64,000 nucleotides of DNA. It comes from Streptosporangiales bacterium. GTDB lineage: Bacteria > Actinomycetota > Actinomycetes > Streptosporangiales > WHST01. The notes under the pieces are model-generated. The model was given only the letters and a program-made list of their open reading frames with translations. It made no database searches and was not told the DNA's origin. The translations under genes were made by a program, and so were the position numbers. This document shows positions 18,698 through 27,608 of this stretch, in pieces. How positions within the stretch are numbered: the first letter of the stretch is position 1; every line of letters begins with the position of its first letter. The stretch spans positions 174,026-238,025 of the forward strand of contig WHTA01000001.1 in the NCBI GenBank assembly GCA_009379825.1. Reading direction: 5' to 3'.

Positions 18698-19747
18698 CTA
18701 CGGCGTCGGAGCGAGGTGGTCCGGCTCCTTCGCCGTGATCTGGCCGGCGAGGATCTCCTCGGCGTAGTGACACGCGACCCGGTGCCCGGTGTGGACCTCG
18801 CGCAGCTCCGGCCGCTCGTCGTCGCAGCGGGTCTCCTGCCGGAACGGGCACCTGGTGTGGAACCGGCAGCCGGCCGGCGGGTTCGCCGGCGACGGCAGGT
18901 CGCCGCTCAGGATGATCCGCTGCCTGCGGTCCTCGACGTCCGGGTCGGGGATCGGCACGGCCGACATCAACGCGATCGTGTACGGGTGCAGCGGCTGCTC
19001 GTACAGCGTGTCGGAAGGCGCCTCCTCGACGATGCGGCCGAGGTACATCACACCGATGACGTCGCTGATGTGCCGCACCACGGCGAGGTCGTGGGCGATC
19101 ACCAGGTAGGTCAGCTCCAGCTCGTCCTGCAGCTCCTCGAGCAGGTTGATCACCTGCGCCTGGATGGACACGTCGAGCGCCGACACCGGCTCGTCCGCGA
19201 TCAGCATCTGCGGGTGCAGCGCGATCGCCCTGGCGATCCCGATCCGCTGCCGCTGCCCGCCGGAGAACTCGTGCGGGTAGCGGCTCGCGGCGTCCGCCGG
19301 CAGCCCGACCAGGTCGAGCAGCTCGCGCACCCGCTGCTGCAGGCCGCGGCCGTTGCCGATGCCGTGCGCGGTCATGGGTTCCTGGAGCAACGACGCCACG
19401 CTCTGCCGCGGGTCGAGGCTGGCCATCGGGTCCTGGAACACCATCTGCATCCGCGACCGCGCCCGGCGCAGTTGCTCGCCGCGCAGCTCCGCCATGTTCG
19501 TGCCGTCGAAGATCACCTCGCCCGAGGTGGGCTCGACCAGCCGCAGCACGGCCCGGCCCAACGTGCTCTTGCCGCAGCCGGACTCCCCGACCAGTCCGTA
19601 CGTCTGGCCGCGGCGTACCTCCAGGTCGACACCGTCGACGGCCTGCACGTTCCCGATCACCCGGTCGAACAGCAGGCCCCTGGTGATCGGGAAGTGCACC
19701 TTCAGGTCGCGGACGGAGAGCAGCGGCTCTTCTGCGGCGGCACTCAT
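18698..19747 (-). CDS. oppF: Oligopeptide/dipeptide ABC transporter ATP-binding protein (OppF-like)
   Basis: This is one of the two ATPase subunits energising peptide uptake. The 349 residues contain Walker A GESGCGKS, signature SGGQRQR, Walker [13 protein letters not shown] and the C-terminal oligopeptide/dipeptide-transporter domain with cysteines ([10 protein letters not shown]). ATG 19747 overlaps the oppD stop (ATGA). Order oppA-B-C-D-F on the minus strand is standard. The protein is intact although oppA and oppC are broken. Confidence 0.93.
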   Translation of the reverse strand: MSAAAEEPLLSVRDLKVHFPITRGLLFDRVIGNVQAVDGVDLEVRRGQTYGLVGESGCGKSTLGRAVLRLVEPTSGEVIFDGTNMAELRGEQLRRARSRMQMVFQDPMASLDPRQSVASLLQEPMTAHGIGNGRGLQQRVRELLDLVGLPADAASRYPHEFSGGQRQRIGIARAIALHPQMLIADEPVSALDVSIQAQVINLLEELQDELELTYLVIAHDLAVVRHISDVIGVMYLGRIVEEAPSDTLYEQPLHPYTIALMSAVPIPDPDVEDRRQRIILSGDLPSPANPPAGCRFHTRCPFRQETRCDDERPELREVHTGHRVACHYAEEILAGQITAKEPDHLAPTP

Positions 19748-20757
19748 ACCTGCGCCTCCTCCCTGGTCACGGGCAGCGGGTTGTGGCACCGCAGCTCGTG
19801 CTCGGCGCGCGCCTCGTCGTACGTCAGCGAAGGCGTCGTCGTGCTGCACTCCTCGATCGCACGGGCACACCGCGGCGCGAACGCGCAGCCCTGCGGCCAC
19901 GGCAGGGTGTCCTTCGGCGACCCGGGGATCGGCCGCAGCGGCGCACCGCGCTCGCCGTCGAGGCGCGGCACGGAGGCGAGCAGCCCGCCGGTGTACGGGT
20001 GCCGCGGATGGCGGAAGATCTCCCGGCGTTCCGCCGACTCCACCACCCGTCCGGAGTACATGACGTGCACCGTGTCGCACAGCCCGGCGACGACACCGAG
20101 GTCGTGGGTGATCATCACCAACGCGGTGCCGGTGTCGACGACGAGCTCCTTCAGCAGCTCGAGGATCTGCGCCTGGATGGTGACGTCGAGCGCCGTCGTG
20201 GGCTCGTCCGCGATCAGCAGCCGCGGCTCGCAGGCCAGCGCCATGGCGATGAGGGCACGCTGCCGCATGCCACCGGACAGCTGGTGCGGGTAGTCCTTCA
20301 ACCGCCGCTGCGGGTCGGGGATGCCGACCTTGGTCAGCAGCGCCGCCGCTTCCGCCTTCGCCTCCTGCGCCCGGTAGCCGCGGTGACGCTGCAGCACCTC
20401 GGTCACCTGCACGCCGACCGACACCACCGGGTTCAGCGACGTCATCGGGTCCTGGAAGACCATGGCCAGGTCGCGCCCGCGCAGCTCGCGCATCTCCTTG
20501 TCGCGCAGCTGCAGCAGGTCGCGGCCGTCGAACCGGACCGCGCCGCCGACCTCGGCGCCGCGGCGCGGCAGCAGGCCGAGGATCGCCAGCGAGGTGACCG
20601 ACTTGCCGCAGCCGGACTCGCCGACCAGGCCGACGGTCTCGCCAGGGGCCACCTGGAACGACACACCGTCGACGGCACGCACGTCCGCCCGGCCCTTGCG
20701 CCGGAAGGTGACGTGCAGGTCGTCGACCTCGAGCAGTGGTTGAGCGGCCACCGTCAC
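19744..20757 (-). CDS. oppD: Oligopeptide/dipeptide ABC transporter ATP-binding protein (OppD-like)
   Basis: This is the second ATPase of the peptide importer. The 337 residues show Walker A GESGCGKS, signature LSGGMRQR, Walker [13 protein letters not shown] and the C-terminal domain typical of OppD/DppD ([15 protein letters not shown]). The start is GTG 20757, overlapping the oppC stop (GTGA). Both ATPase genes are coupled by four-base overlaps. The substrate range is not predictable. Confidence 0.93.
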   Translation of the reverse strand: MTVAAQPLLEVDDLHVTFRRKGRADVRAVDGVSFQVAPGETVGLVGESGCGKSVTSLAILGLLPRRGAEVGGAVRFDGRDLLQLRDKEMRELRGRDLAMVFQDPMTSLNPVVSVGVQVTEVLQRHRGYRAQEAKAEAAALLTKVGIPDPQRRLKDYPHQLSGGMRQRALIAMALACEPRLLIADEPTTALDVTIQAQILELLKELVVDTGTALVMITHDLGVVAGLCDTVHVMYSGRVVESAERREIFRHPRHPYTGGLLASVPRLDGERGAPLRPIPGSPKDTLPWPQGCAFAPRCARAIEECSTTTPSLTYDEARAEHELRCHNPLPVTREEAQV

Positions 20758-21665
20758 CTCCGGAACTTCGGGTCGAGTGCCTCACGCAACGACTCACCGA
20801 GCAGCGTGAATCCCAGCGCTGCCAACACGATCGCCAACCCGGGGAACAACGCGAGCTGCGGCGCGTATGTCAGTGCCGCCTGCATCTCCGTGAGCATCCT
20901 GCCCCACTCCGGCACCGAAGGGTCGGCGGTGCCGAGGCCGAGGAACGACAGGCCGGCCGCGTCCACGATGGCCGTGGCGAGGGTCAGCGTTCCCTGCACG
21001 ATCACCGGCGAGAGCGAGTTCGGCAGCACGTGCTTCAACGTGATGTCGCGTCTCTAGATGCCGATGGACCGGGCTGCCAGCACGTAGTCGGACTCCCGCT
21101 GCGCCAGCATCGAGCCGCGGAGCATGCGGGCGAAGATCGGTACGTTCACCACGGCGATGGCGATCATCACCGCCTTCAGGCTGGCCCCGATCGCCGCGGC
21201 CACACCGATCGCGAACAGCAGCCCGGGCACCGCGAGCATGATGTCGACCACTCGCATCACCAGCGTGTCGACCCAGCCGCCGAACGCGCCGGCGAGCAGG
21301 CCGAGCAGCGAGCCGACCGTCGCGCCGAGCAGTAGCGACACCACGGCGACGATCAGCGACTGCCTGGCCCCGTAGATGATCCTGCTGAGCTCGTCGCGGC
21401 CCTGGGTGTCCAGGCCGAGCCAGTGGTCGGCCGACGGACCCGGCACGTAGCTCGGTCGGACCTGGCTCAGGTCGGCCGCGTCCGGCGCGTACGGCGCGAT
21501 CACAGGCGCGAAGATCGCGACGAGCAGGAACAGCAGCACGAGCACCGCGCCGACGATGGCCGACGGGTTGCTGCGCAGGCGCTTGAACGCCTCGCGCCAC
21601 TGACCGCCGCCGCCGTCGTCCCCGCCGGTCTCGCCGACCGACGCTTCCGCTTGCGCGACCGTCAT
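20754..21665 (-). pseudogene. oppC: Peptide ABC transporter permease (OppC-like) with in-frame amber codon
   Basis: ATG 21665 overlaps the stop of the mini-gene upstream. The permease has five to six membrane helices; the EAA loop region ends ...YVLAARSIGI, followed by TAG at 21056-21054. The same frame then continues with RRDITLKHVLPNSLSP to the normal C-terminus. A single TCG-to-TAG change would explain this, because the frame is kept. Translation would stop inside the EAA loop that contacts the ATPases and lose the last helices. Readthrough is possible but there is no evidence for it. An internal start near 21038 gives only 94 residues. Confidence 0.8.
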
Positions 21666-21775
21666 GAGGAGGCCTCCCGCGTGAGCATCGTAGCGAGCAT
21701 GCAACCCGGCACGGCCCAGATCACCGCACGTGAGTGAGGAGCGGAGCGCGGGAGGTCGACGGAGAGCACCGTCAT
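21662..21775 (-). CDS. 37-residue mini-gene inserted between oppB and oppC
   Basis: ATG 21775 overlaps the oppB stop (ATGA) and TGA 21664-21662 overlaps the oppC start (ATGA). The peptide begins MTVL and ends EASS, with MLATML near the end. It has the same length as the mini-gene at 3068-3181 and 19 identical residues out of 37. GGAGG seven bases before oppC serves as its ribosome-binding site. No known function. Confidence 0.6.
   Translation of the reverse strand: MTVLSVDLPRSAPHSRAVIWAVPGCMLATMLTREASS
21666..21775 (-). repeat. 110-bp insert, copy 2 (oppB-oppC junction)
   Basis: Mini-gene start to next gene start is 110 bases, as in copy 1. On the coding strand CCTCCCGCG (nt 21-29) pairs perfectly with CGCGGGAGG near the 3' end. 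The shared core is CCTCC with GGAGG; the rest of the stem extends outward in copy 1 and inward in copy 2, so the pairing is kept while the sequence changes. ATGACGGT occurs at both ends of this copy (start of the insert and start of oppC), possibly a target duplication. Confidence 0.75.
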
Positions 21776-22779
21776 GTGCGCACCCGCACTCTCGGGTCGA
21801 GCAAGCCGTACGCGATGTCGACCATCAGGTTGATCAACACGTAGATCACCGAGCTGAACAGGATGAAGCCCTCGATGGTGGAGTAGTCATGTTTGAAGAT
21901 CGCGTCCTTCATGAACGACCCCATGCCTGGTATCGCGAACACGGTCTCGGTGAGGATCGCGCCGGAGAGCAGCAGGCCCGCCTGCAGACCGATGATGGTC
22001 ACGACCGGCAGCATCGCGTTGCGCAGGATGTGCCGCCCGCGGACCGTCTGCTTGGTCAACCCCTTGGCCTCCGCCGTGCGTACGTAGTCCTCGTTGACCA
22101 CGTCGAGCACCGACGCGCGGGTGATGCGCGCGATGATCGCCAGCGGGATCGTGCCGAGCGCGATGCCCGGCAGAATCAGGTGCAGGAACGCGTCGAACGC
22201 TGCACCCAGGTTGCCGGTGATCAGGCCGTCGAACACGTAGAAGCCGGTGGGATGGTCCGCGGCTATCCGGATGTCCTGCCGGCCACTGTCCGGCAGGACC
22301 CCGAGCTTCACCGCGAACACGTACTTCAGCAGGTACCCGACCACGAAGACCGGGATCACCACGCCGACCAGCGACGAGCTCACCAGCACGCGGTCGAGCC
22401 ACGAGCCGTAGCGGCGTGCCGCCAGGTACCCCAACGGGATGCCGACGAGCACCGCGAACAGCAGCGCCGCTACGGACAGCTCGATGGTGGCAGGGAAGCG
22501 CGTGTTGATCTCGTCCCACACCGGTTGCTGGGTCTGTACGGACACCCCGAAGTCGAGCCGGATCGCCCGACCGAGGAAGTGGACGTACTGCACCCACAGT
22601 GGTTCGTCGAGGCCGTACGCCTCGTTGAACTTCTCGATCTGCTCGGGTGTGGCCTTCTCCCCCAGGATCGCCTGCGCCGTACCTCCGGGCAGGTTGCGCA
22701 CCCACACGAAGATCAGGACCGACAACCCGAGCAGGATCGGAATCAGCAGCAGCAGCCGCCGAACGATGAACTTCGCCAC
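21772..22779 (-). CDS. oppB: Peptide ABC transporter permease (OppB-like)
   Basis: This is the first permease of the peptide importer. The 335 residues have an N-terminal helix (KFIVRRLLLLIPILLG), a long periplasmic loop and five further helices with the EAA loop (YVRTAEAKGLTKQTV) near residue 235. Its stop overlaps the inserted mini-gene. It begins 47 bases after the oppA stop. It appears intact. Confidence 0.93.
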   Translation of the reverse strand: MAKFIVRRLLLLIPILLGLSVLIFVWVRNLPGGTAQAILGEKATPEQIEKFNEAYGLDEPLWVQYVHFLGRAIRLDFGVSVQTQQPVWDEINTRFPATIELSVAALLFAVLVGIPLGYLAARRYGSWLDRVLVSSSLVGVVIPVFVVGYLLKYVFAVKLGVLPDSGRQDIRIAADHPTGFYVFDGLITGNLGAAFDAFLHLILPGIALGTIPLAIIARITRASVLDVVNEDYVRTAEAKGLTKQTVRGRHILRNAMLPVVTIIGLQAGLLLSGAILTETVFAIPGMGSFMKDAIFKHDYSTIEGFILFSSVIYVLINLMVDIAYGLLDPRVRVRT

Positions 22780-22826
22780 GTCAACGTTCCTCGGTAACCG
22801 TCACCGCGGCCGTACGTACCTTCCCG

Positions 22827-24456
22827 CTACTCACCGATGGTGACCGGCGCAAAGCTCTCCCCGCCGACCGGGCTCGGCACGTAACCCTTGACCTTCGGGT
22901 TGACCGCGACACCGGGCTTGGTGTGCGCGTACGGCACGCCGGGCACGTCCTTCATGACTAGGCGGTTGATCTCCTCGTACATCTTGGCGCGCTTGTCCGC
23001 ATCGGTCTCGGTCTCCGCAGCGTTCAGCTTGTCGGAGATCTCCGTGCCTGCCTCCAGGCCGAACTGCGGCTGGTTGCCCTGGAAGAAGGTACCGAGGAAG
23101 TTGTCCGCGTCACCGAAGTCGCCGGTCCAGCCGAGCAGGTAGATCGGCGCCTTGCCGGCCTGGGTCGTGGTGGTGTACCCGCCGTCCCACGGCTCCGACT
23201 TCGGCTTCACCGTGAAGCCCACCTTCTCCAGGTCGCGCTTGAACGCCTGGAAGTTCGCCGCCGGGTCCGGCATGTAGGGCCGCGACACGTTCGTCGGGTA
23301 GTAGAAGTCGATCGTGAGGTCCTCGACGCCGGACTCCTTGATCAGCTGCTTCGCCTTGGCCGGGTCGTAGTCGTACTTCTGCACGTCGTCGGCGTACCCG
23401 ACGAGCGACTTCGGCATGAACTCGTGCGCCACCTCGGCGCCCTCGTCGTACTTCGCCTTCAGCAGCGCCTCACGGTTCAGCGCGTGCGCCACCGCCTGCC
23501 GGATCTTCGGGTTGTCGAACGGCTTCTTCTTCTGATTGAAGCCGACGTACGCGACGTTGAACGAGGGTCGCTCGAGCACCTTGAAGTCTTGTTCCTCCAA
23601 CGGCTGCACGTCGCCGGGCGACACGTTGTCGTACGCGTCGATCTCGGCGGACTCCAGTGCCTGCCGCCGCGCGGAACCGTCCGGCATCGGCCGGATCACG
23701 ATGTCCTTCAGCTTCGGCTTCTTGCCCCAGTAGTCCTCGTTCCTGACCAGCTCGAGCTTGTCGCCGCGCGACCAGCTCTTCAGCTTGAACGGCCCGGTGC
23801 CGACGGGGTTCTTGTTCCCGAAGCTGCCTTCGAAGCGGGGCTGGTCAGGTGAGCCGCCGACCTCGTCCGCGTCGTACTGCTTCAGCGCCTTCGGGCTCGC
23901 GATGGAGAACGACGGCAGCGACATCGCGGAGATGAACGCCGACGACGGCGTATTCAGGTTGACGACCGCGACGTTCTCGCTCTCCGCCTCGCACGACTTG
24001 TAGAGGCTGTCGGCCCTCTTGTCGGCGAACGCGCCGAACACCGTGCGAAGTAGTAGGCAGCCGTCTGCTGCGCCAGGTTCTTGAAGTTGAACCACCGCTC
24101 GAAGTTCGCGCAGACCGCCTTCGCGTTGAGCGGCGTGCCGTCGGTGAACTTGACGTCCGCGTGCAGCTCGAACTTCCAGCTCTTGCCACCCTTGACGGGT
24201 GAGTACTTCTTCGCGAGCAGCGGCTCGATGTCGGTGCGGCCCGGCTTGGTGACCACGAGGGTCTCGAAGATCTGTCGGATCGGTCGCAGCGATTCCCCGT
24301 CGCTGACGTACGCGCCGTCCAGGGTTACCGGATCGGACGAGGCACCGTAGACGAACGTCGAACTGCCGCTCGTGCCACCAGTGCCACCAGTGCCACCGTC
24401 GCCGCCGCCGCAGCCGACGGTGACGGCGAGCAGGCTCCAGAGATACGTTGCTTCAT
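22827..24456 (-). pseudogene. oppA: Peptide ABC transporter substrate-binding lipoprotein (OppA-like), frameshifted
   Basis: This encodes the solute-binding lipoprotein (SBP_bac_5 family) of the peptide importer. ATG 24456, with AGGTGA upstream, gives MKQRISG, but the lipobox LLAVTVGC lies in another frame, so one base seems missing near 24433. A second break near 24047 separates AQQTAAYYF from TVFGAFADKRADS; one added base restores GTVFGAF. Downstream the protein is complete to the stop at 22827. With both repairs it would be about 540 residues, normal for the family. Two independent lesions suggest decay or local sequence errors. Confidence 0.8.
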
Positions 24457-24774
24457 GGCTCACCTCATGCAGGCTTCGCGCCGGATCACGGCGCCGGTCT
24501 GGCGAGAGACTAGTGGTTGGGGTTCTCGCCGGCCAACACCCCCGGCACTTCCTGTTTGGCCTGCGCCGGTAACGATTCGGCAAGCCTTTGCCCGTTGCAC
24601 CGAATGCCGCACGCTGCGCGCTACTCACCGCCTTCCTGTCGCCGCCGAGTTGCATGCTGCGCCGGCGGTGCGGTAGTGACCCGACCCGGCGACCGCCGTC
24701 GCCGGTCCGGAGGTGCCGGTCGCCGGGGACGCTGATGTACTACCACCTGTGGCACCGAGACGACCGGAGATCCG
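24457..24774. other. Intergenic region between divergent oppA and permease genes
   Basis: These 318 bases separate two divergent genes. Besides the candidate promoter at 24507-24536, I see no conserved gene, RNA structure or clear operator. A GGAG about five bases before ATG 24775 is the ribosome-binding site of the permease. Confidence 0.6.
24507..24536 (-). promoter_or_regulatory. Putative sigma-70 type promoter for the opp operon
   Basis: On the minus strand TTGGCC (24536-24531) and TAGTCT (24512-24507) are separated by 18 bases. The expected transcript start near 24500 would leave about 44 bases before ATG 24456. The -35 match is partial. Confidence 0.35.
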
Positions 24775-26043
24775 ATGAGCGCGTCGCAACCGCCGGCCGG
24801 CCTGGCCCGCCGCCTCGGCACGGTCGACGCGGTGGCGATCGGCCTCGCCTCGATGATCGGTGCCGGTGTCTTCGCCGCGTTCGGTCCGGCGGCCGAGGCG
24901 GCGGGGGCAGGCCTGCTCGCCGGGCTCGCGGTGGCGGCGGTCATCGCGTACTGCAACGCCGTCGCGTCCGCGCAACTCGCAGCGGCGTACCCGGTGTCCG
25001 GCGGCACGTACGTCTACGGCAGGGAGCAGCTCGGCCACTGGTGGGGGTTCACCGCCGGCTGGGGGTTCGTGATCGGCAAGACCGCCTCCTGCGCCGCGAT
25101 GGCCCTGACGTTCGCGGCGTACGCGGTGCCGGAGCCGCAGTGGTTACGGCGGGTGGTCGCCGTGGTTGCAGTGCTCGCGCTCGCCGCCTTGAACTACCGC
25201 GGCGTCACCCGTACGGCGAAGGTCGCGGTGGTGCTCGTGGCGCTGACGGTCACCGCGCTCGGCGTGTTCGTCGGCACCGCCGTCACCGGCGAAGGCGCCA
25301 CGCCCACGCACCTGGCCGGCTGGGCACCGACCGGCGCGGGCGACCTGTACGGCATCCTGCAGGCCGCCGGGTTGTTGTTCTTCGCCTTCGCCGGTTATGC
25401 CCGGATGGCGACCATGGGTGAAGAGGTACGCGACCCAGGCATCACGTTGAAGCGCGCCATCCCGTTCGCGTTGGGCATCACCGTGGTCGTGTACGCCACG
25501 GTGGGCACCGCCGCGCTGTTCGCCGTCGGCCCGGCGCAGCTCGCGGAGTCCGCGTCGCCGCTCGTCGAGGCGAGCCGCGACGCGGTCGCGCCGTTCGTAC
25601 GCGCTGGCGCGGCCGTCGCGAGCCTCGGCGCCCTGCTGGCGCTGCTCGCCGGCATCGGGCGCACCGCCCTCGCGATGGCCAGGGAGCGCGACCTGCCGCA
25701 CTGGCTGGCGGCGGTGCACGAACGCACCCAGGTACCGCACCACGCGGAGATCGCGCTCGCGGTCGTCGTCTGCGTGCTCGTGCTCACCACGGACCTGCGC
25801 AACGCACTCGGCTTCTCCTCGTTCGGGGTACTTGTCTACTACGCGGTGGCGAACCTCGCCGCCTTCACCCAGCCCCGCGAGCAACGCAGCTACCCCCGCG
25901 CCCTCAACGTGCTCGGCGTCGTCGGCTGCGTGACGCTCGCCGCCACCCTGCCGGTCACTGCGGTGCTGGCTGGCGTCGGCGTCTTCGCGGTGGGCCTGGT
26001 CGGCCGGCTGGTCGTCCGCCGGCTACGCCGGTCCGCGACCTGA
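24775..26043 (+). CDS. APC-family amino acid permease
   Basis: This is a secondary amino acid/polyamine transporter of the APC superfamily. The 422 residues contain about 11-12 hydrophobic helices. The first has IGLASMIGAGVFAAFGPAA, the broken TM1 helix signature that binds the substrate alpha-amino group, and TM6 has LLFFAFAGYARMATMGEE. The gene stands alone, divergent from oppA. The substrate is not predictable from the motifs. Confidence 0.9.
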   Translation: MSASQPPAGLARRLGTVDAVAIGLASMIGAGVFAAFGPAAEAAGAGLLAGLAVAAVIAYCNAVASAQLAAAYPVSGGTYVYGREQLGHWWGFTAGWGFVIGKTASCAAMALTFAAYAVPEPQWLRRVVAVVAVLALAALNYRGVTRTAKVAVVLVALTVTALGVFVGTAVTGEGATPTHLAGWAPTGAGDLYGILQAAGLLFFAFAGYARMATMGEEVRDPGITLKRAIPFALGITVVVYATVGTAALFAVGPAQLAESASPLVEASRDAVAPFVRAGAAVASLGALLALLAGIGRTALAMARERDLPHWLAAVHERTQVPHHAEIALAVVVCVLVLTTDLRNALGFSSFGVLVYYAVANLAAFTQPREQRSYPRALNVLGVVGCVTLAATLPVTAVLAGVGVFAVGLVGRLVVRRLRRSAT

Positions 26044-26110
26044 GCGTCGCCGCGGCGGCCGGCGCGGCGTAGGGTGGCTGTGCCGGGTATCGCTACGCAG
26101 GGAGGAATCG

Positions 26111-27016
26111 TTGATCGAGTTCGAGGGTGGACTGCCGGAGCTGAACTCACCCACCCTCATCGCCGCGTTCGAAGGCTGGAACGACGCGGCGGACTCGGCG
26201 ACCGGCGTAGTCGAGCACCTCGAGGACGTCTGGAAGGCCGAGCCGTTCGCGGCGTTGGACCCGGAGGACTACTACGACTTCCAGGTCAACCGGCCACAGA
26301 TCTCGCTGGACGAGGACGGCCTCACCAGCACCATCGCCTGGCCGTCCACCCGGCTGTCGATCGCCAGGCCGCCGCTGGCGCCGTGCGACATCGTGCTGGT
26401 ACGCGGCATCGAGCCTTCGATGCGGTGGCGGCAGTTCTGCGCCGACATCCTGGACATCGCCGAACAACTCGGCGTGCACACGATCGTCACTCTCGGTGCG
26501 TTGTTGGCGGACTCGCCGCACACCCGCCCGGTGCCGGTCACCGGCACCACGAGCAACCCGGAGCTGCAGGAGGAGCTCTCCCTGGAGCCGTCCAGGTACG
26601 AGGGTCCCACCGGGATCGTCGGCGTGCTGCAGAACGCGGCGACCGAGGCCGACCTGCGCGCGGTGTCGTTCTGGGCCGCGGTGCCGCACTACGTCGCGCA
26701 GCCGCCGTGCCCGAAGGCGACGCTCGCGCTGCTGCGGCACCTCGAGGAGCTGCTCGACTCCCCGCTCCCCCTCGGTGAGCTGACCGAGCAGGCGGAGGCC
26801 TGGCAGCGCGGCGTCGACGAGCTCGCCAGGGAGGACGCCGAGGTGCGCGAGTACGTGGAGTCGCTGGAGGAGCAGCGCGACGCGACCGACCTGCCCGAGG
26901 CGTCCGGGGAGGCCATCGCGAAGGAGTTCGAGCGCTACCTGAAGCGCCGGCAGCGCGACGAGGGCCCTGGGCACGGGCCGCTCGGCCCCGGCGGTGGCCC
27001 GACCGGGCCGGTCTGA
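26111..27016 (+). CDS. PAC2-family protein (proteasome assembly chaperone-like fold)
   Basis: The 301 residues match the actinobacterial PAC2 family (like Rv2125 and Cgl1923), trimeric proteins with a fold related to purine nucleoside phosphorylases. Characteristic stretches are LIAAFEGWNDAADSAT near residue 20 and LGALLADSPHTRPVPVTG near 135. The start is TTG 26111, fixed by GGAGGAA four bases upstream. The C-terminus has a charged coiled region and a Gly/Pro-rich tail. Despite the family name, a role in bacterial proteasome assembly has not been shown. Confidence 0.9.
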   Translation: MIEFEGGLPELNSPTLIAAFEGWNDAADSATGVVEHLEDVWKAEPFAALDPEDYYDFQVNRPQISLDEDGLTSTIAWPSTRLSIARPPLAPCDIVLVRGIEPSMRWRQFCADILDIAEQLGVHTIVTLGALLADSPHTRPVPVTGTTSNPELQEELSLEPSRYEGPTGIVGVLQNAATEADLRAVSFWAAVPHYVAQPPCPKATLALLRHLEELLDSPLPLGELTEQAEAWQRGVDELAREDAEVREYVESLEEQRDATDLPEASGEAIAKEFERYLKRRQRDEGPGHGPLGPGGGPTGPV

Positions 27017-27074
27017 GCACCCGCCGAAGAAAACCCGGTGCCGTGCGGTGGCGGCTGCGCTAGCGTCACCGCCC

Positions 27075-27590
27075 ATGACACTCCCCAGGACCCGCCCACC
27101 ACACGCCGCCGACGAACGCACCCAGCTCGTCGGCTGGCTGGACCTGCAGCGCGCGATCGTGCTGTGGAAGTGCGAAGGCTCCTCCGACGCGGACGCCCAC
27201 CGCCCAGTGCTGCCGTCGTCGCCGCTGATGACCGTGGCGGGCATCGTGGCGCACCTGCGCTGGGTGGAGCACACCTGGTTCGAGGTGCTCTTCCTCGGCC
27301 GGTCGAGCGCCGACAACCCGCAGTTCGCGGACGAGCCCGAGGACGCCGACATGCGCGTCGACGGGGTGCCGCTGGCCGAGCTGGTCACCGCGTACGAACG
27401 GGCGTGCGCCACGTCGAACGAGATCGTCGCCGCGCACTCCCTGGACGACGTCGGCAGCCGCCGGCACCACACGGACGACTCGCCCAGCCTCCGGTGGATG
27501 CTGATCCACATGGTCGAGGAGACGGCCAGGCACGCCGGCCACCTGGACACGATCAGGGAGCTCCTCGACGGCCGCACCGGCTACTACTGA
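27075..27590 (+). CDS. DinB-superfamily protein (DUF664)
   Basis: The 171-residue protein has the four-helix DinB fold sequence. Putative metal-site histidines lie in AHLRWVEHTWFE (about residue 60) and in MLIHMVEETARHAGHLD near the C-terminus. Related proteins include mycothiol-dependent enzymes (maleylpyruvate isomerase type) and putative thiol transferases. The mycothiol gene mshC is immediately downstream on the other strand, which makes a mycothiol-linked role plausible but unproven. ATG 27075 is used. Confidence 0.85.
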   Translation: MTLPRTRPPHAADERTQLVGWLDLQRAIVLWKCEGSSDADAHRPVLPSSPLMTVAGIVAHLRWVEHTWFEVLFLGRSSADNPQFADEPEDADMRVDGVPLAELVTAYERACATSNEIVAAHSLDDVGSRRHHTDDSPSLRWMLIHMVEETARHAGHLDTIRELLDGRTGYY

Positions 27591-27608
27591 CCGCGCGGCC
27601 GGAGTCCG

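Noticed and set aside
18698..20797. Extended 699-codon version of oppF
   Set aside because: Its first half overlaps oppD in another frame; the true start is ATG 19747 with an ATGA overlap.
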